DNA of 64,000 nt from Bacteroidales bacterium (lineage in GTDB: Bacteria > Bacteroidota > Bacteroidia > Bacteroidales > UBA12077). Below the pieces are notes generated by a model. The model was not told the origin of the DNA. It did not search any database and saw only the letters and a list, made by a program, of their open reading frames with translations. How positions within the stretch are numbered: position 1 is the first letter of the stretch; each line of letters begins with the position of its first letter. Positions 19,236-29,671 of the stretch are shown piece after piece. A program made the translations under genes and the position numbers. The stretch lies in NCBI GenBank assembly GCA_030637515.1, contig DAOWGM010000143.1:1-64000 (forward strand). Direction: 5' to 3'.

Positions 19236-20555
19236 TTACATTTCTGCATCATCTTCATCAAAAATATCAGTAAAGACTTTCTTTAAATTACCTAATAAGC
19301 CATTCTTTCTTTCTTTCTTTTCTATTTCCTGATCAAACTCAATTTCTTCTTCATTCTCAACTTGTGGTTCTAAAACTTTTTTCGTGCTTTTTTGATTATT
19401 GCATTGCTCAAATCCTTTTAGAATAAGTCCAACACTAGTTGAAAACATTGGGTGATTTACTTCCTTAATTGCATCTGTAGCCAAATGTTCTGTTGGATAA
19501 CCAATGCGAACATCCATACCTGTTTTAAATTTCACTAAAGCAGGCAAATGCTTTAATAAAGCTCCTCCGCCTGTTAAAACAATACCAGCACTTAAGCGAT
19601 CAAAATATCCTGAGTTTTCAATCTCATAAATTACTGCATCAAGAATTTCTTCCATTCTGGATTGAATTATATATGCCAGACTTTTAAATGATATTTCTTT
19701 TGGTTCCCTTCCACTAATTCCAGGAATTGAAACTACTTCGGCGTCTTTTGCAAGATCGCCAAGTGCTGATCCGTATTGTATTTTTAATAACTCAGCCTGT
19801 CGTTGAAGAATTGAACATCCTTCTTTTATATCTTTAGTCACAACATCGCCACCAAAAGGAATTACAGCAGTGTGGCGGATAATATCATCATAATATACTG
19901 CAATATCCGTGGTTCCACCACCAATATCAACTAATGCTACACCGGCTTCTTTTTCATCATCAGTAAGAACAGCTTCGGATGAAGCCAAGGGTTCAAGTAT
20001 CAACTGATTTAGATTGAGGCCTGCTTTTGCAATACATTTACCAATGTTTTTTGCTGATGCTATTTGGCCAATAACGATATGAAAATTCGCCTCAACACGT
20101 TTTCCCGACATTCCAACTGGATTCTTTACACCCGTTTCATTATCAACAATGAAATTTTGTGGTAAAACATGAATAATTTCTTCACCAATATCTATTGGTA
20201 TTTTATACATATCCTGAATAAGAGCATTGATATCCTCTTTTGTAATCTCATCATCGTAAGAATCACGATTTATATATCCACGGTTTTTGATGCTCTTAAT
20301 ATGTTGACCAGCAATACCAACATATACTTCCGAAATTTGTTTCCCAACAGTAAACTGAACATCTTCAACAGTTTTCTGAATTGAGTTAACAGCTTCTTCA
20401 ATATTTAAAACTACTCCACGCTTCACGCCTTTTGAAACTGTTTTACTAATTCCAAGAATTTCGATCTTGCCGTTTTCTTTTCTTTTTCCGACAATGGCTA
20501 CGATTTTTGTCGTTCCTATGTCTATTGCTGCAACGAATTCTTCTTTATAATCCAT
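19236..20555 (-). CDS. ftsA: Cell division protein FtsA
   Basis: Actin-like ATPase that tethers FtsZ filaments to the membrane. The 439 residues show the phosphate-1 motif AIDIGTTKIVAIVG (about 10-23), a central VALVDIGGGTTDIAVY block and an adenosine motif GIVLTGGGALLKHLPAL. The 1C-type insertion domain of FtsA lies between the first two. The C-terminus ends in a Lys-rich stretch and an amphipathic segment (NGLLGNLKKVFTDIF), which fits membrane attachment. It is 4 bp downstream of ftsQ, so the two are coupled. Confidence 0.96.
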   Translation of the reverse strand: MDYKEEFVAAIDIGTTKIVAIVGKRKENGKIEILGISKTVSKGVKRGVVLNIEEAVNSIQKTVEDVQFTVGKQISEVYVGIAGQHIKSIKNRGYINRDSYDDEITKEDINALIQDMYKIPIDIGEEIIHVLPQNFIVDNETGVKNPVGMSGKRVEANFHIVIGQIASAKNIGKCIAKAGLNLNQLILEPLASSEAVLTDDEKEAGVALVDIGGGTTDIAVYYDDIIRHTAVIPFGGDVVTKDIKEGCSILQRQAELLKIQYGSALGDLAKDAEVVSIPGISGREPKEISFKSLAYIIQSRMEEILDAVIYEIENSGYFDRLSAGIVLTGGGALLKHLPALVKFKTGMDVRIGYPTEHLATDAIKEVNHPMFSTSVGLILKGFEQCNNQKSTKKVLEPQVENEEEIEFDQEIEKKERKNGLLGNLKKVFTDIFDEDDAEM

Positions 20556-20559
20556 CTTA

Positions 20560-21354
20560 TTATCGTTTTGTACAAATTACCTGATTATCAAATTTTAAAC
20601 TTATTTTATCATATGTATTCCAACCAACATTATTTAATCCGTGAAGATAAAATACCTCTAGGTTTCTAAATTTCTTTTCATAATCTTCAATGCTTCCCAA
20701 ACTAATTATATGTGCACCAACTCTTGGTATTAGCTCAAACTCATTCTCGTCATTTACATATATTTGCTCAATTTGAGCTCTCCAAAAATCATCTTCGTAA
20801 ATAAACTTACTCAATTCATATAAATCACACATTAAATTATTCTTTTGTTGGATTTCTTCAGTATTATCGCAATATATATCACGCGTTCTGTTTACTTCGT
20901 AATGCTCAACAATATTCCCGTTTGCGATTAAAACATGTGATGAATATGTTCCTGACAAAGGCATTATTGTTCCTTCAAGATCAATATAATAGCTTTGTCC
21001 ACGTTTATTTATAACTCTTACAATTGGATTTCTCTGATCAATTTCAACCCTAATATCTCCATCCAGCGTTACATACACTTCCGCATTTTTTACCGATGCA
21101 TATTTTCTCAACTTTCTTTCTAGGTCTTTCGTATTTATTGAACCCACAGGTTCACCAATAATATTCATATCAGTTTCATGGAAAAAATCTTCAATATCAC
21201 TTACGGTAATAAAACCATTCCGCAAACTATCTAATATCTCAACCTTAATATCATGGCATAGAATTTTGTTTCGCCGATCTTTAACAAAACTTAATACTAT
21301 TGCTAAGTATGCAACTATAAAAACCCAAATCAATATGTTTTTTAAAATTTTCAT
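20560..21354 (-). CDS. ftsQ: Cell division protein FtsQ/DivIB
   Basis: Divisome protein with one N-terminal membrane helix (about 5-24, ILIWVFIVAYLAIVLSF). A POTRA domain follows (NGFITVSDIEDFFHE and DLERKLRKYASVKNAEVYVTLDGDIRVEIDQRNPIVRV), then a beta domain. The 264 residues are normal for Bacteroidetes FtsQ. Position between murC (6 bp upstream) and ftsA (4 bp downstream) supports the call, as sequence identity in this family is low. Confidence 0.9.
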   Translation of the reverse strand: MKILKNILIWVFIVAYLAIVLSFVKDRRNKILCHDIKVEILDSLRNGFITVSDIEDFFHETDMNIIGEPVGSINTKDLERKLRKYASVKNAEVYVTLDGDIRVEIDQRNPIVRVINKRGQSYYIDLEGTIMPLSGTYSSHVLIANGNIVEHYEVNRTRDIYCDNTEEIQQKNNLMCDLYELSKFIYEDDFWRAQIEQIYVNDENEFELIPRVGAHIISLGSIEDYEKKFRNLEVFYLHGLNNVGWNTYDKISLKFDNQVICTKR

Positions 21355-21360
21355 TCAGGT

Positions 21361-22731
21361 TTAATTGTATAATTTTTTAATTGGTTCAACTAATTCATCA
21401 ATATTTCCAGCTCCTAATGTCATTAGAACTTCGGGCTTTCTGTTTTTTAATTCTTCTAACAATTCTGCTTTTGTAATTAATATTTTATTCTTATTCTTGA
21501 TTTTATTAAAAATAATTTCAGATGTAACTCCTGGTATAGGTTCTTCCCTGGCCGGATATATTTCTAATAATATAATTTCATCCAGCAATTCCAGACTGTT
21601 TGCAAATTCTTCAGCAAAATCCTTTGTTCGAGAATATAAATGAGGTTGAAATATTCCTGTAATTTTTTTATCCTTAAACAATTCCTTTGCCGAGCCAATT
21701 GAAGCTTTCAATTCTTCCGGATGATGCGCATAATCATCAATATAAACTAAATCTTCACGTTGAATCTGATAATCGAATCGTCGCTGAATGCCCTTAAATT
21801 TGCTTATTGCATTAAAAATTTCATCGTTATGAACGCCCGAAAGTGTTGCCATGCTTATAGCTGCAACTACATTCTCTACATTTAATAAACCCGGCAAGCC
21901 TAATTTTAGATTATTAATTCTCCCTTTTATTCCTACAAAATCAAAAACATATAAGCCATTTTCAATTCGTATATTTTCTGCTTTGAAATCAGCATCTGAG
22001 TTTAAAGAATACGTGTAAATCTCAATATCGTCCCTTTTCGGAATTTCGAAATCTATACCTGCTTTAATTACTAACTTACCTCCTATATTTATCTGATTAA
22101 TAAATTGCTTGAAAGTGTCTTTTAAATCGTTTTTATCAGAATAAATATCCAAATGATCAGCATCAACAGATGTTATTATCACTTTTTGTGGATTAAGCTG
22201 TAAAAATGATCTGTCGAATTCATCGGCTTCAACAACAATATATTTACTTTCTGAATCGACAAGATAATTTGTGTCATAATTTTTAGATATTCCTCCTAAA
22301 AATGCATCGCATCCCATTCGTGATTGCTGCATAAAATAAGCAATCATGGTTGATATAGTTGTTTTTCCGTGTGTTCCTGCAACAGCAATACACCTTTTTT
22401 CTTTCGAAAGCATTCCTAATACTTCGGATCGTTTCTTAATTTGAAATCCATTTAATTTAAAATATTCTAATTCTGAATTGCTCTGTGGAATTGCCGGTGT
22501 ATAAACCACCAGTGTATCTTCATTGTTTTTAAAGTCGTCAGGAATATTCTTTACATTGTCGTTATAATGAATTTGAATACCTTCATTAACCAGATCAAGA
22601 GTTAAAGGTTTTGAAACTTTATCGTAACCAGCCACATTCTTGCCAAGAGTATTAAAATATCTTGCAATGGCGCTCATTCCGATTCCTCCGACACCCAAAA
22701 AATAAACGTTATGTATTGTTCTGATATCCAT
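21361..22731 (-). CDS. murC: UDP-N-acetylmuramate--L-alanine ligase
   Basis: Adds L-alanine to UDP-MurNAc, the first amino-acid step of peptidoglycan precursor synthesis, in the cytoplasm. The 456 residues have the dinucleotide-like GVGGIGMSAIA (13-23), the ATP loop GTHGKTT (119-125), VVEADEFDRSFLQL in the central domain and YAHHPEE in the C-terminal domain, all typical of MurC. Its start shares one base with the stop of the ORF6N gene upstream (22731), so translation may be coupled to that unrelated gene. Confidence 0.96.
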   Translation of the reverse strand: MDIRTIHNVYFLGVGGIGMSAIARYFNTLGKNVAGYDKVSKPLTLDLVNEGIQIHYNDNVKNIPDDFKNNEDTLVVYTPAIPQSNSELEYFKLNGFQIKKRSEVLGMLSKEKRCIAVAGTHGKTTISTMIAYFMQQSRMGCDAFLGGISKNYDTNYLVDSESKYIVVEADEFDRSFLQLNPQKVIITSVDADHLDIYSDKNDLKDTFKQFINQINIGGKLVIKAGIDFEIPKRDDIEIYTYSLNSDADFKAENIRIENGLYVFDFVGIKGRINNLKLGLPGLLNVENVVAAISMATLSGVHNDEIFNAISKFKGIQRRFDYQIQREDLVYIDDYAHHPEELKASIGSAKELFKDKKITGIFQPHLYSRTKDFAEEFANSLELLDEIILLEIYPAREEPIPGVTSEIIFNKIKNKNKILITKAELLEELKNRKPEVLMTLGAGNIDELVEPIKKLYN

Positions 22732-23285
22732 TATTCGTCTTCATTGCGTTTGTATCCTATTCTCTTGCGTTTTGATTGTTCTAATTCTTCCTGTTTTACT
22801 TGTTCTAATTGTTTTAAATATTCAAAAATCAGCATAATTTTTTCATCCTGTTCAACTTCTTTCGTTTGTAATTGATCAAGCTTTTGTAATATTTCTTTAT
22901 GTGCTTCAAGCATTTCACGCATTTTGGTAAATACCCTTATTATTTGGATGTTTACTAAAATTGCCCGATCACTGTTTAGTACACTCGATAACATTGCAGC
23001 ACCTTGCTCTGTAAATGCCATAGGCATATACCGGATGCCACCCCAACTTGAGGTACCAATTTGACTCCTCAAGTTATCAAATTCTGATTGAATCAATTCA
23101 AACATAAAGTCTTCAGGAAAACGTTTTATGTTACGCCTCACCGCTCTCTTTAATTGCTTTGTTTCAACTCCATAAAGTTCAGCAAGATCGTGGTCTATCA
23201 TCACTTTCTTCCCCCTGATTACATATATCTTATTAATTATTATTTCATCAGATAACATGATCTCAGTTTCTTTATTTCCAGCCAT
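22731..23285 (-). CDS. ORF6N-domain DNA-binding protein inside the dcw cluster
   Basis: A 184-residue protein with an N-terminal ORF6N domain, known from phage antirepressors and bacterial accessory regions. INKIYVIRGKKVMIDHDLAEL, LYGVETKQLKRAVRRN and RFPEDFMFEL are the family signature, with MAFTEQGAAMLSSVL after it. A coiled-coil-like charged tail follows (about 125-184). Target and function are unknown. It sits exactly between murG and murC: its start lies inside the last 14 bp of murG and its stop overlaps the murC start by 1 bp. A start at Met10 (23258) is also plausible. It is not a normal dcw gene. Confidence 0.9.
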   Translation of the reverse strand: MAGNKETEIMLSDEIIINKIYVIRGKKVMIDHDLAELYGVETKQLKRAVRRNIKRFPEDFMFELIQSEFDNLRSQIGTSSWGGIRYMPMAFTEQGAAMLSSVLNSDRAILVNIQIIRVFTKMREMLEAHKEILQKLDQLQTKEVEQDEKIMLIFEYLKQLEQVKQEELEQSKRKRIGYKRNEDE

Positions 23286-24414
23286 TTTCTACTTGTTTTA
23301 AAACTTCCTCAGCTATAATTTTTGCAGAATCGCGTAATGCCATTCCTTTTATATTTTCTGATAATAATTTTATCTCGTTATCATTTTCTATTAATCCGAG
23401 AGTAGCATCTATGAGCTTTTCTCTTGCTTCTGAATCTTTGATCATAACTGCAGCACTCTTATTTACCAATGCCATTGCATTCATTGTTTGATGATCTTCA
23501 GCAACATTAGGCGATGGAACCAGAATTACAGGCTTACCAACTAAACACAATTCTGATATGGTTCCGGCTCCTGCTCTTGATATTATTATATCAGCTGCTG
23601 CATATGCCATATCCATTCTGGTTATAAAATCAAGAACTTTTATATTTTTATATTCTGATTCACCTGCTACCTTCTTGGCATCATCAAAATAATATTTTCC
23701 AGTTTGCCATAACATCTGAAATTCTGATTTTCCTAACTTCTCAAAATCTCCAATAACACTTTGATTGATTGTTCGTGCTCCTAAACTTCCTCCAACAACA
23801 AGAATCGTTTTCTTTTCAGAATCAAGTTTAAAATGTTTAATAGCTTCCGTTTTACTTCCTATTTTATCTAATAAATCCTGACGAACAGGATTTCCTGTTA
23901 AAATAATTTTGTCTTTTGGAAAATATTTTTCCATTCCTTCATAAGCCACACATATTTTCTTAGCCTTCTTTGCCAAAAGCTTATTTGTAATCCCTGCATA
24001 AGAATTCTGTTCCTGTATTAATGTCGGGATTTTCATTTTATTAGCTTTGTACAAAACAGGACCACTTGCATAACCACCAACTCCAACAACTACATCAGGT
24101 TTAAAGTCTTTTATTATCTTTTTTGATTTTCGTAAACTACTTATCAATTTAAAAATGAAACTAATATTTTTAATTGTTAATCGCCTTTGTAATCCTGCAA
24201 CAGGCAAACCAATAATTTCATATCCGGCTGCTGGAACCTTTTCCATCTCTATTTTTCCTAATGCTCCAACAAATAGGATGTTGGTTTCAGGCTCAATTTC
24301 CTTAATAGCATTAGCAATAGAAATAGCAGGAAAAATGTGACCTCCTGTTCCTCCTCCGCTTATAATTATATTTTTATTCTTCTGTTTCACTTTCTGTTTG
24401 TAAATCAGATTCAT
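23272..24414 (-). CDS. murG: Lipid II synthase (GlcNAc transferase) MurG
   Basis: Transfers GlcNAc to lipid I to give lipid II on the inner membrane face. The 380 residues show the first glycine-rich motif SGGGTGGHIFPA (19-30), GVGGYASGPVL (a second N-terminal motif), VVGGSLGARTIN in the central linker, and ISRAGAGTISELCLVGKPVILVPSP with the UDP-GlcNAc-binding region. The ATG at 24414 overlaps ftsW by 41 bp. A GTG at 24390 would give a more usual N-terminus and a shorter overlap. Confidence 0.95.
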   Translation of the reverse strand: MNLIYKQKVKQKNKNIIISGGGTGGHIFPAISIANAIKEIEPETNILFVGALGKIEMEKVPAAGYEIIGLPVAGLQRRLTIKNISFIFKLISSLRKSKKIIKDFKPDVVVGVGGYASGPVLYKANKMKIPTLIQEQNSYAGITNKLLAKKAKKICVAYEGMEKYFPKDKIILTGNPVRQDLLDKIGSKTEAIKHFKLDSEKKTILVVGGSLGARTINQSVIGDFEKLGKSEFQMLWQTGKYYFDDAKKVAGESEYKNIKVLDFITRMDMAYAAADIIISRAGAGTISELCLVGKPVILVPSPNVAEDHQTMNAMALVNKSAAVMIKDSEAREKLIDATLGLIENDNEIKLLSENIKGMALRDSAKIIAEEVLKQVENGWK

Positions 24415-25567
24415 TAACTAATTCTTCATTCTTTTCAACACTTCGGCTAACACTTAAAATAATTCCAAAAGCTACGCCTGTAAACAATATTGACGATCCT
24501 CCCATACTAACCAATGGAAGCGTTTGTCCGGTTACAGGAAATAAGTGAACCGCAACACCCATATTTATCATTGCCTGAAAAACCAGACTTATTGTTAATC
24601 CAATTGCAAGGAAAGCTGCAAATGTTCGCCTGCTTTTCCTCACTATAACTCCTGCTCTATAAAGCAGAAATAAGTATAAGAATAATACAATAACCCCTCC
24701 AAAGAATCCATATTCCTCAATAATTATTGCATAAATAAAATCGGAATAAGGATGTGGCAAAAAGTTCCGTTGCGTACTATTTCCAGGACCTTTTCCTAAA
24801 ATACCACCAGTTGCAATTGCAATTTTACTTTGCTCAACCTGATAATTAGTTTCGCTATCTCCACTTGCAAAACTTTCTATTCTGTTTTGCCATGTTCCAA
24901 TTCGTCCTGTACTTGATCCTGAAATTATTACTCCAGCTATAATTAATGCCACAATTAAAACTCCTACACCACTTATCCCAAGAAGATACTTAACTTTTAC
25001 ACGACCTATAAACATCAATAAAAATGAAGTAGCAAATAAAATTACCGCAGTTGAAAGGTTTGCTGGCATAATCAGACCACAAACTATTATTACAGGTATA
25101 ATCAATGAGACAAATACACCATTAAAATCATTTATTTTTTTATCATCCTGACGCAAAGAAAGCACACGAGCTATGTACATTATTAATGCTAATTTTGCAA
25201 AATCGGATGTTTGGATTGTAAACCCAAGACCTGGCAAGGTTAACCAACGCGATGCCTGATTCAGACTTGTTCCCATTACCAATGTAATCGCCAATAAAAA
25301 GATTGACAAGTATAAAAACAACTGTGATAATCGTGAATAATACTTAAACGGAATAAGATGAGTAACAAAAATAATACTCAAGCCGGCCGCAAGTAAAACA
25401 AAATGTTTTATTATATAATATGCAGTATTTCCTTCCTGATATTTATATGCAAGAGTTCCTGTTGAGCTATAAACAGCTAACAATGAGAGTATAGAAAGCG
25501 CAAAAACCACGCCCCATATTACCTTGTCGCCTTTAAAATACTTAGACAGAACCTCCGTTAATCTCAT
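24374..25567 (-). CDS. ftsW: SEDS-family glycosyltransferase FtsW
   Basis: Membrane peptidoglycan polymerase of the SEDS family, acting with the division transpeptidase. The 397 residues form about ten hydrophobic segments. The conserved GGSSILFTGVAFG motif is near the C-terminus, ATGGILGKGPGNSTQRNFLPHPYSDFIYAIIIEEYGFFG in the large extracellular loop (quoted in part by its key residues G-PHP-DF-E), and NLSTA near the middle. The cytoplasmic tail is acidic. It lies between murD and murG in the standard order, so FtsW rather than RodA. Confidence 0.95.
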   Translation of the reverse strand: MRLTEVLSKYFKGDKVIWGVVFALSILSLLAVYSSTGTLAYKYQEGNTAYYIIKHFVLLAAGLSIIFVTHLIPFKYYSRLSQLFLYLSIFLLAITLVMGTSLNQASRWLTLPGLGFTIQTSDFAKLALIMYIARVLSLRQDDKKINDFNGVFVSLIIPVIIVCGLIMPANLSTAVILFATSFLLMFIGRVKVKYLLGISGVGVLIVALIIAGVIISGSSTGRIGTWQNRIESFASGDSETNYQVEQSKIAIATGGILGKGPGNSTQRNFLPHPYSDFIYAIIIEEYGFFGGVIVLFLYLFLLYRAGVIVRKSRRTFAAFLAIGLTISLVFQAMINMGVAVHLFPVTGQTLPLVSMGGSSILFTGVAFGIILSVSRSVEKNEELVNESDLQTESETEE

Positions 25568-25605
25568 ATTCTTATCAGATTCTTTTATTAATAATTAGTA
25601 TTATA

Positions 25606-26940
25606 CTACAATTCTCTTACCGCTTGCTTAAATTGAATTCCTCTATCTTCGTAATTATCGAAAAGATCAAAACTTGCACAAGCAGGCGATAATAAAACAG
25701 AATCACCCTTACTTGCAAGGTAATATGCGGTTTTTACTGCTTCTGATGCAGATTGCACATCAATTATAGTTTCAACAGTTTCACCAAAAACCTTATGAAT
25801 CTTTTCATTGTCTTTACCAAGACAAATAATTGCTTTTACTTTTTTACGTACTAATTCTTCCAGAATGGAATAATCATTTCCTTTATCAACTCCTCCAGCT
25901 ATCCAAATGATATTCTTAGGTGTACTTTCAAGAGCATACCAAGTTGAATTTACATTTGTTGCTTTAGAGTCGTTAATAAACTCTATACCATGCACTTTAA
26001 GTACAAATTCAAGTCGGTGCTCAACTCCATGAAAGTTACTGAGGCTTTCCCTAATATCATCTTTTCTGATTTTAAGTACTTGTGCGGCAATTCCGGCAGC
26101 CATAGAATTATACGTGTTGTGCTGCCCTTTTAACGCCAGTTCGTTTATTGACATAATTAGCTCGTTTGATTTATATTTAATTTTTAAGGTTTCGTTTTCT
26201 AAATAAGCTCCTTCAGTAAATTTTTGATTTAATGAAAATGGAAGCTGTTTTGCTTTTATTTCTCTTTTTGTTAATTCCTGTTTTGTTACCTCATCATCAG
26301 CGCAATAAACAAACAGATCGTTTTCTTCCTGATTCTGAATAACTCTGAATTTGGAATCAGTATAACCTTGCATTCCGTCATATCTATCCAGATGATCTGG
26401 TGTAATATTCATCAGAATAGCAATGTCAGCTTTAAAGTCATACATTCCATCCAGCTGAAAACTGCTTAACTCAATTACATAATAATCGAAATTCTCCTCT
26501 GCAACCTGTTGTGCCCAACTTTTACCTACATTTCCTGCTAATCCAATATTTAATCCTGCATTTTTAAGAATATGATAAATCAACATTGTGGTTGTTGTTT
26601 TACCGTTGCTTCCTGTAATACATATTTTAAAAGCTTCGGTATATCGTGATGCATATTCTATTTCCGAAATAACAGGTATTCCATTTTTTATTGCAGATTG
26701 CACAATGGCAACTTTTTCAGGAATACCAGGACTTTTTATTATTTCATCAGCATTCAGGATAAGGTTTTCAGTGTGTTTTTTCTCTTCCCAAGTAATTTTA
26801 TACTCATTAAGCTTTTGCTTGTAATTTTCTTTAATTTCTCCAAAATCAGAAACGAAAACATCGGCACCATTCTTTTTAGCAAGAATAGCAGAACCTACTC
26901 CACTTTCACCAGCACCTAATATGACAATTCGTTTACTCAT
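25606..26940 (-). CDS. murD: UDP-MurNAc-L-alanine--D-glutamate ligase
   Basis: Adds D-glutamate to UDP-MurNAc-Ala. The 444 residues have an N-terminal Rossmann region (ILGAGESGVGSAILA, 7-21), the ATP loop GSNGKTTT (110-117), ITPDHLDRYDGMQ in the middle domain, NDSKATNVNSTWYALE and the C-terminal LLSPACASFDLFDNYEDRG, all MurD signatures. It is 8 bp downstream of mraY and 38 bp upstream of ftsW. Confidence 0.96.
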   Translation of the reverse strand: MSKRIVILGAGESGVGSAILAKKNGADVFVSDFGEIKENYKQKLNEYKITWEEKKHTENLILNADEIIKSPGIPEKVAIVQSAIKNGIPVISEIEYASRYTEAFKICITGSNGKTTTTMLIYHILKNAGLNIGLAGNVGKSWAQQVAEENFDYYVIELSSFQLDGMYDFKADIAILMNITPDHLDRYDGMQGYTDSKFRVIQNQEENDLFVYCADDEVTKQELTKREIKAKQLPFSLNQKFTEGAYLENETLKIKYKSNELIMSINELALKGQHNTYNSMAAGIAAQVLKIRKDDIRESLSNFHGVEHRLEFVLKVHGIEFINDSKATNVNSTWYALESTPKNIIWIAGGVDKGNDYSILEELVRKKVKAIICLGKDNEKIHKVFGETVETIIDVQSASEAVKTAYYLASKGDSVLLSPACASFDLFDNYEDRGIQFKQAVREL

Positions 26941-26948
26941 TTTTATTT

Positions 26949-28187
26949 TTATCTGATTTTAAGCGTTACTATTGTTACAACCGCCAGAATTATTCCGACA
27001 ATCATAAATCGCATTACAATTTTCGGCTCTGGATATCCTTTCATCTGATAATGATGATGTAAAGGAGACATCTTAAAAATCCTGCGACCTTCACCAAACC
27101 TTCGTTTTGTATATTTAAAATATCCGACCTGTAATACCACAGAAATATTTTCCATAAGAAAAATACCACACAAAATCGGGATTAATAATTCTTTTCGAAT
27201 AATGATTGCAAATACAGCAATAATTCCACCTATAGCCAGACTACCTGTATCACCCATAAATACTTGAGCAGGATAAGAGTTATACCATAAAAAACCAATT
27301 GTTGCTCCAATAAATGCACTCATAAAAACAACCAGTTCACCAGTATGTGGGATATACATAATATTCAGATAATCAGAATAAATTATATTACCACCGACAT
27401 AAGCAAGTATTCCTAAAGTTGCCCCAATTATTGCAGATGTTCCTGTTGCAAGACCATCGAGACCATCGGTAAGATTTGCGCCGTTTGAAACTGCTGTCAC
27501 AATAAGAATTACAACAATTACAAAAAGAATCCATGCTGCTTTTTGGCTATGCTGACCAAAAAAACTAACCAAATACTCATAATCAAACTCGTTATTCTTG
27601 AAAAATGGGATAGTGGTTTTTGTAGCTTTAATATCGTGTGTAATTTGCTCAACATCTTCGCCAATACCAATTGTTTGTTCTGTATTCACATTTTGATTAT
27701 CATCAATCTTTTCGCGAACAACAACATCATCACTAATAAAAAGAGTTAATCCGACTATGAGTCCTAATCCAATCTGACCAACAATTTTAAATTTCCCTGC
27801 TAATCCGCCTTTATTCTTTTTAAAAGTTTTGATATAATCATCAAGGAATCCAATAAGACCAAGCCATACGGTTGTTATAATCATTAAGATTACATAAATA
27901 TTCAGAATATCTGCAAAAAGTAATGTTGGTATTATTATCGAGCCTAAAATTATTACTCCTCCCATTGTTGGAGTTCCTTTTTTGCTCATTTGACCTTGTA
28001 GCCCAAGATCCCGTATTTCTTCGCCTATTTGTTTTTTTCTTAAATAATTGATAATGCCCTTACCAAATATCATTGAAATTATAAGGGAAGTAATAACAGT
28101 TAATGCAGACCGAAACGAAATGTATTGAAACATTCCTGCTCCCGGAATATCAAATTTTTCTAAGTATGCAAATAGATAATAAAACAT
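26949..28187 (-). CDS. mraY: Phospho-MurNAc-pentapeptide transferase MraY
   Basis: Integral membrane enzyme that makes lipid I from UDP-MurNAc-pentapeptide and undecaprenyl phosphate. The 412 residues are about 50 more than E. coli Mra[10 protein letters not shown] (69-77), the catalytic [16 protein letters not shown] (from 114), [15 protein letters not shown] and the loop [12 protein letters not shown] are seen. The extra length is a hydrophilic insert at about 150-215, which other Bacteroidetes MraY also have. It starts 8 bp after murE. Confidence 0.96.
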   Translation of the reverse strand: MFYYLFAYLEKFDIPGAGMFQYISFRSALTVITSLIISMIFGKGIINYLRKKQIGEEIRDLGLQGQMSKKGTPTMGGVIILGSIIIPTLLFADILNIYVILMIITTVWLGLIGFLDDYIKTFKKNKGGLAGKFKIVGQIGLGLIVGLTLFISDDVVVREKIDDNQNVNTEQTIGIGEDVEQITHDIKATKTTIPFFKNNEFDYEYLVSFFGQHSQKAAWILFVIVVILIVTAVSNGANLTDGLDGLATGTSAIIGATLGILAYVGGNIIYSDYLNIMYIPHTGELVVFMSAFIGATIGFLWYNSYPAQVFMGDTGSLAIGGIIAVFAIIIRKELLIPILCGIFLMENISVVLQVGYFKYTKRRFGEGRRIFKMSPLHHHYQMKGYPEPKIVMRFMIVGIILAVVTIVTLKIR

Positions 28188-28195
28188 AATCCCTT

Positions 28196-29659
28196 TTAAT
28201 TATATAATTCGTTAAAATTTGTTTCTATGATTTCCCGATCATTAAAATCGTATTTCACTCCTTTGATCTCCTGATAGGTTTCATGACCTTTTCCTGCCAC
28301 TAAAACTATATCTCCCCTTTTTGCCAACAAGCATGCTGTTCGAATACCTTCTTTTCGATCAACTATTGACAGAACTTTTTTCTTATTAACTATATCAATG
28401 CCAGCTTTCATTTCTTCAATTATCGCATTTGGGTCTTCAGATCTTGGATTATCAGAAGTCAATATCACTTTATCGCTATGTTCCGATGCAATTTTTGCCA
28501 TTTCGGGGCGTTTGGTTTTATCACGATCGCCACCAGCACCTACAACGGTAATTAATTCCTGATCATCATTTCTTATTTCATTAATTGCATTTAAAACATT
28601 TAGCAATGCATCTGGAGTATGAGCATAATCAACAATTGCCGTAATTCCATTTTGCGAACGCAAAGTTTCGAATCTTCCTTCTACCGGCTTCATCTCACTT
28701 AAAGCAGTCAGTATTTCATTTTTGTAAAATCCAAGCATTATTGCACTTGCATATACTGCTAAAACATTATAAGCATTAAACCGACCTACGAAATACGTCC
28801 ACACATCAATATTATCAATGTTTAACATTGATCCTTCAAAATGACTTTCTATTATTTTAGCTTTAAAATCCGAAGCAGATCGTACAGAGTAATTTTTTAC
28901 TTTTGCTTTGGTGTTTTGCACCATTACACTTCCATTCTTGTCGTCTTTATTAATCAAAGCAAAACTTTCAGGTTTTAAATCGTCAAAAAATTTCTTTTTC
29001 GCTTTAATGTATTCAGCAAATGTTTTATGATAATCTAAATGATCATGAGTAATATTTGTAAATAAGGCGCCTGTAAAATCAAGTCCTGCAATTCTTTCCT
29101 GATGTATTGCGTGCGAGCTAACTTCCATAAAACAGTATTCACAGCCATAATCAACCATCTGCTTCATGAGCTTATTCATTTGAACAGCATCAGGAGTTGT
29201 ATGTGTTGCTTCAATAATTTGATCATCGATATAGTTTCTTACTGTTGAAAGCAATCCTGTTTTATATCCTAATTTTCGAATCAAATTATATAGTATTGTT
29301 ACAGTTGTTGTTTTACCGTTTGTGCCAGTAACTCCAACTAATTTCAATTTTGAAGATGGAAAATCATAGAAAGCTGATGCAAGTTTCCCCAAAGTTTCAG
29401 AAGAATTTGAAACCTGAACAAAAACAATATCCTTAGCAATTTCTTCAGGTATTATTTCACAAATAATTGCTTTTGCCCCATTCTCGATTGCCTTTTCAAT
29501 ATAATCATGCCCATTAGTAAGTGTTCCTTTTATAGCAACAAATAAGCAACCCGACTGAACTTTTCTTGAATCAAATTCAATGGCTGTTACAGGCATCTCT
29601 ATATTTCCAATTACCTTGGTAATTTTTACAGATTTTAATATGTCGCTTAAAATTTTCAC
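28196..29659 (-). CDS. murE: UDP-MurNAc-tripeptide synthetase MurE (meso-DAP type)
   Basis: Adds the third residue of the stem peptide. The 487 residues show [17 protein letters not shown] (about 29-45), the ATP loop GTNGKTT (112-118), [10 protein letters not shown], and DNPRSED near 401. The DNPR motif is the known signature of meso-diaminopimelate specificity, so the peptidoglycan is predicted to be DAP-linked. It lies 12 bp after the transpeptidase gene. Confidence 0.96.
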   Translation of the reverse strand: MKILSDILKSVKITKVIGNIEMPVTAIEFDSRKVQSGCLFVAIKGTLTNGHDYIEKAIENGAKAIICEIIPEEIAKDIVFVQVSNSSETLGKLASAFYDFPSSKLKLVGVTGTNGKTTTVTILYNLIRKLGYKTGLLSTVRNYIDDQIIEATHTTPDAVQMNKLMKQMVDYGCEYCFMEVSSHAIHQERIAGLDFTGALFTNITHDHLDYHKTFAEYIKAKKKFFDDLKPESFALINKDDKNGSVMVQNTKAKVKNYSVRSASDFKAKIIESHFEGSMLNIDNIDVWTYFVGRFNAYNVLAVYASAIMLGFYKNEILTALSEMKPVEGRFETLRSQNGITAIVDYAHTPDALLNVLNAINEIRNDDQELITVVGAGGDRDKTKRPEMAKIASEHSDKVILTSDNPRSEDPNAIIEEMKAGIDIVNKKKVLSIVDRKEGIRTACLLAKRGDIVLVAGKGHETYQEIKGVKYDFNDREIIETNFNELYN

Positions 29660-29671
29660 TCTAACTTTCTG

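Noticed and set aside
25381-25394. GC-rich AAGCCGGCCGCAAG inside ftsW, similar to the miaB mini-insert
   Set aside because: It encodes the ordinary LLAAGL of a membrane helix with no extra residues, so it is not taken as another copy of the element.
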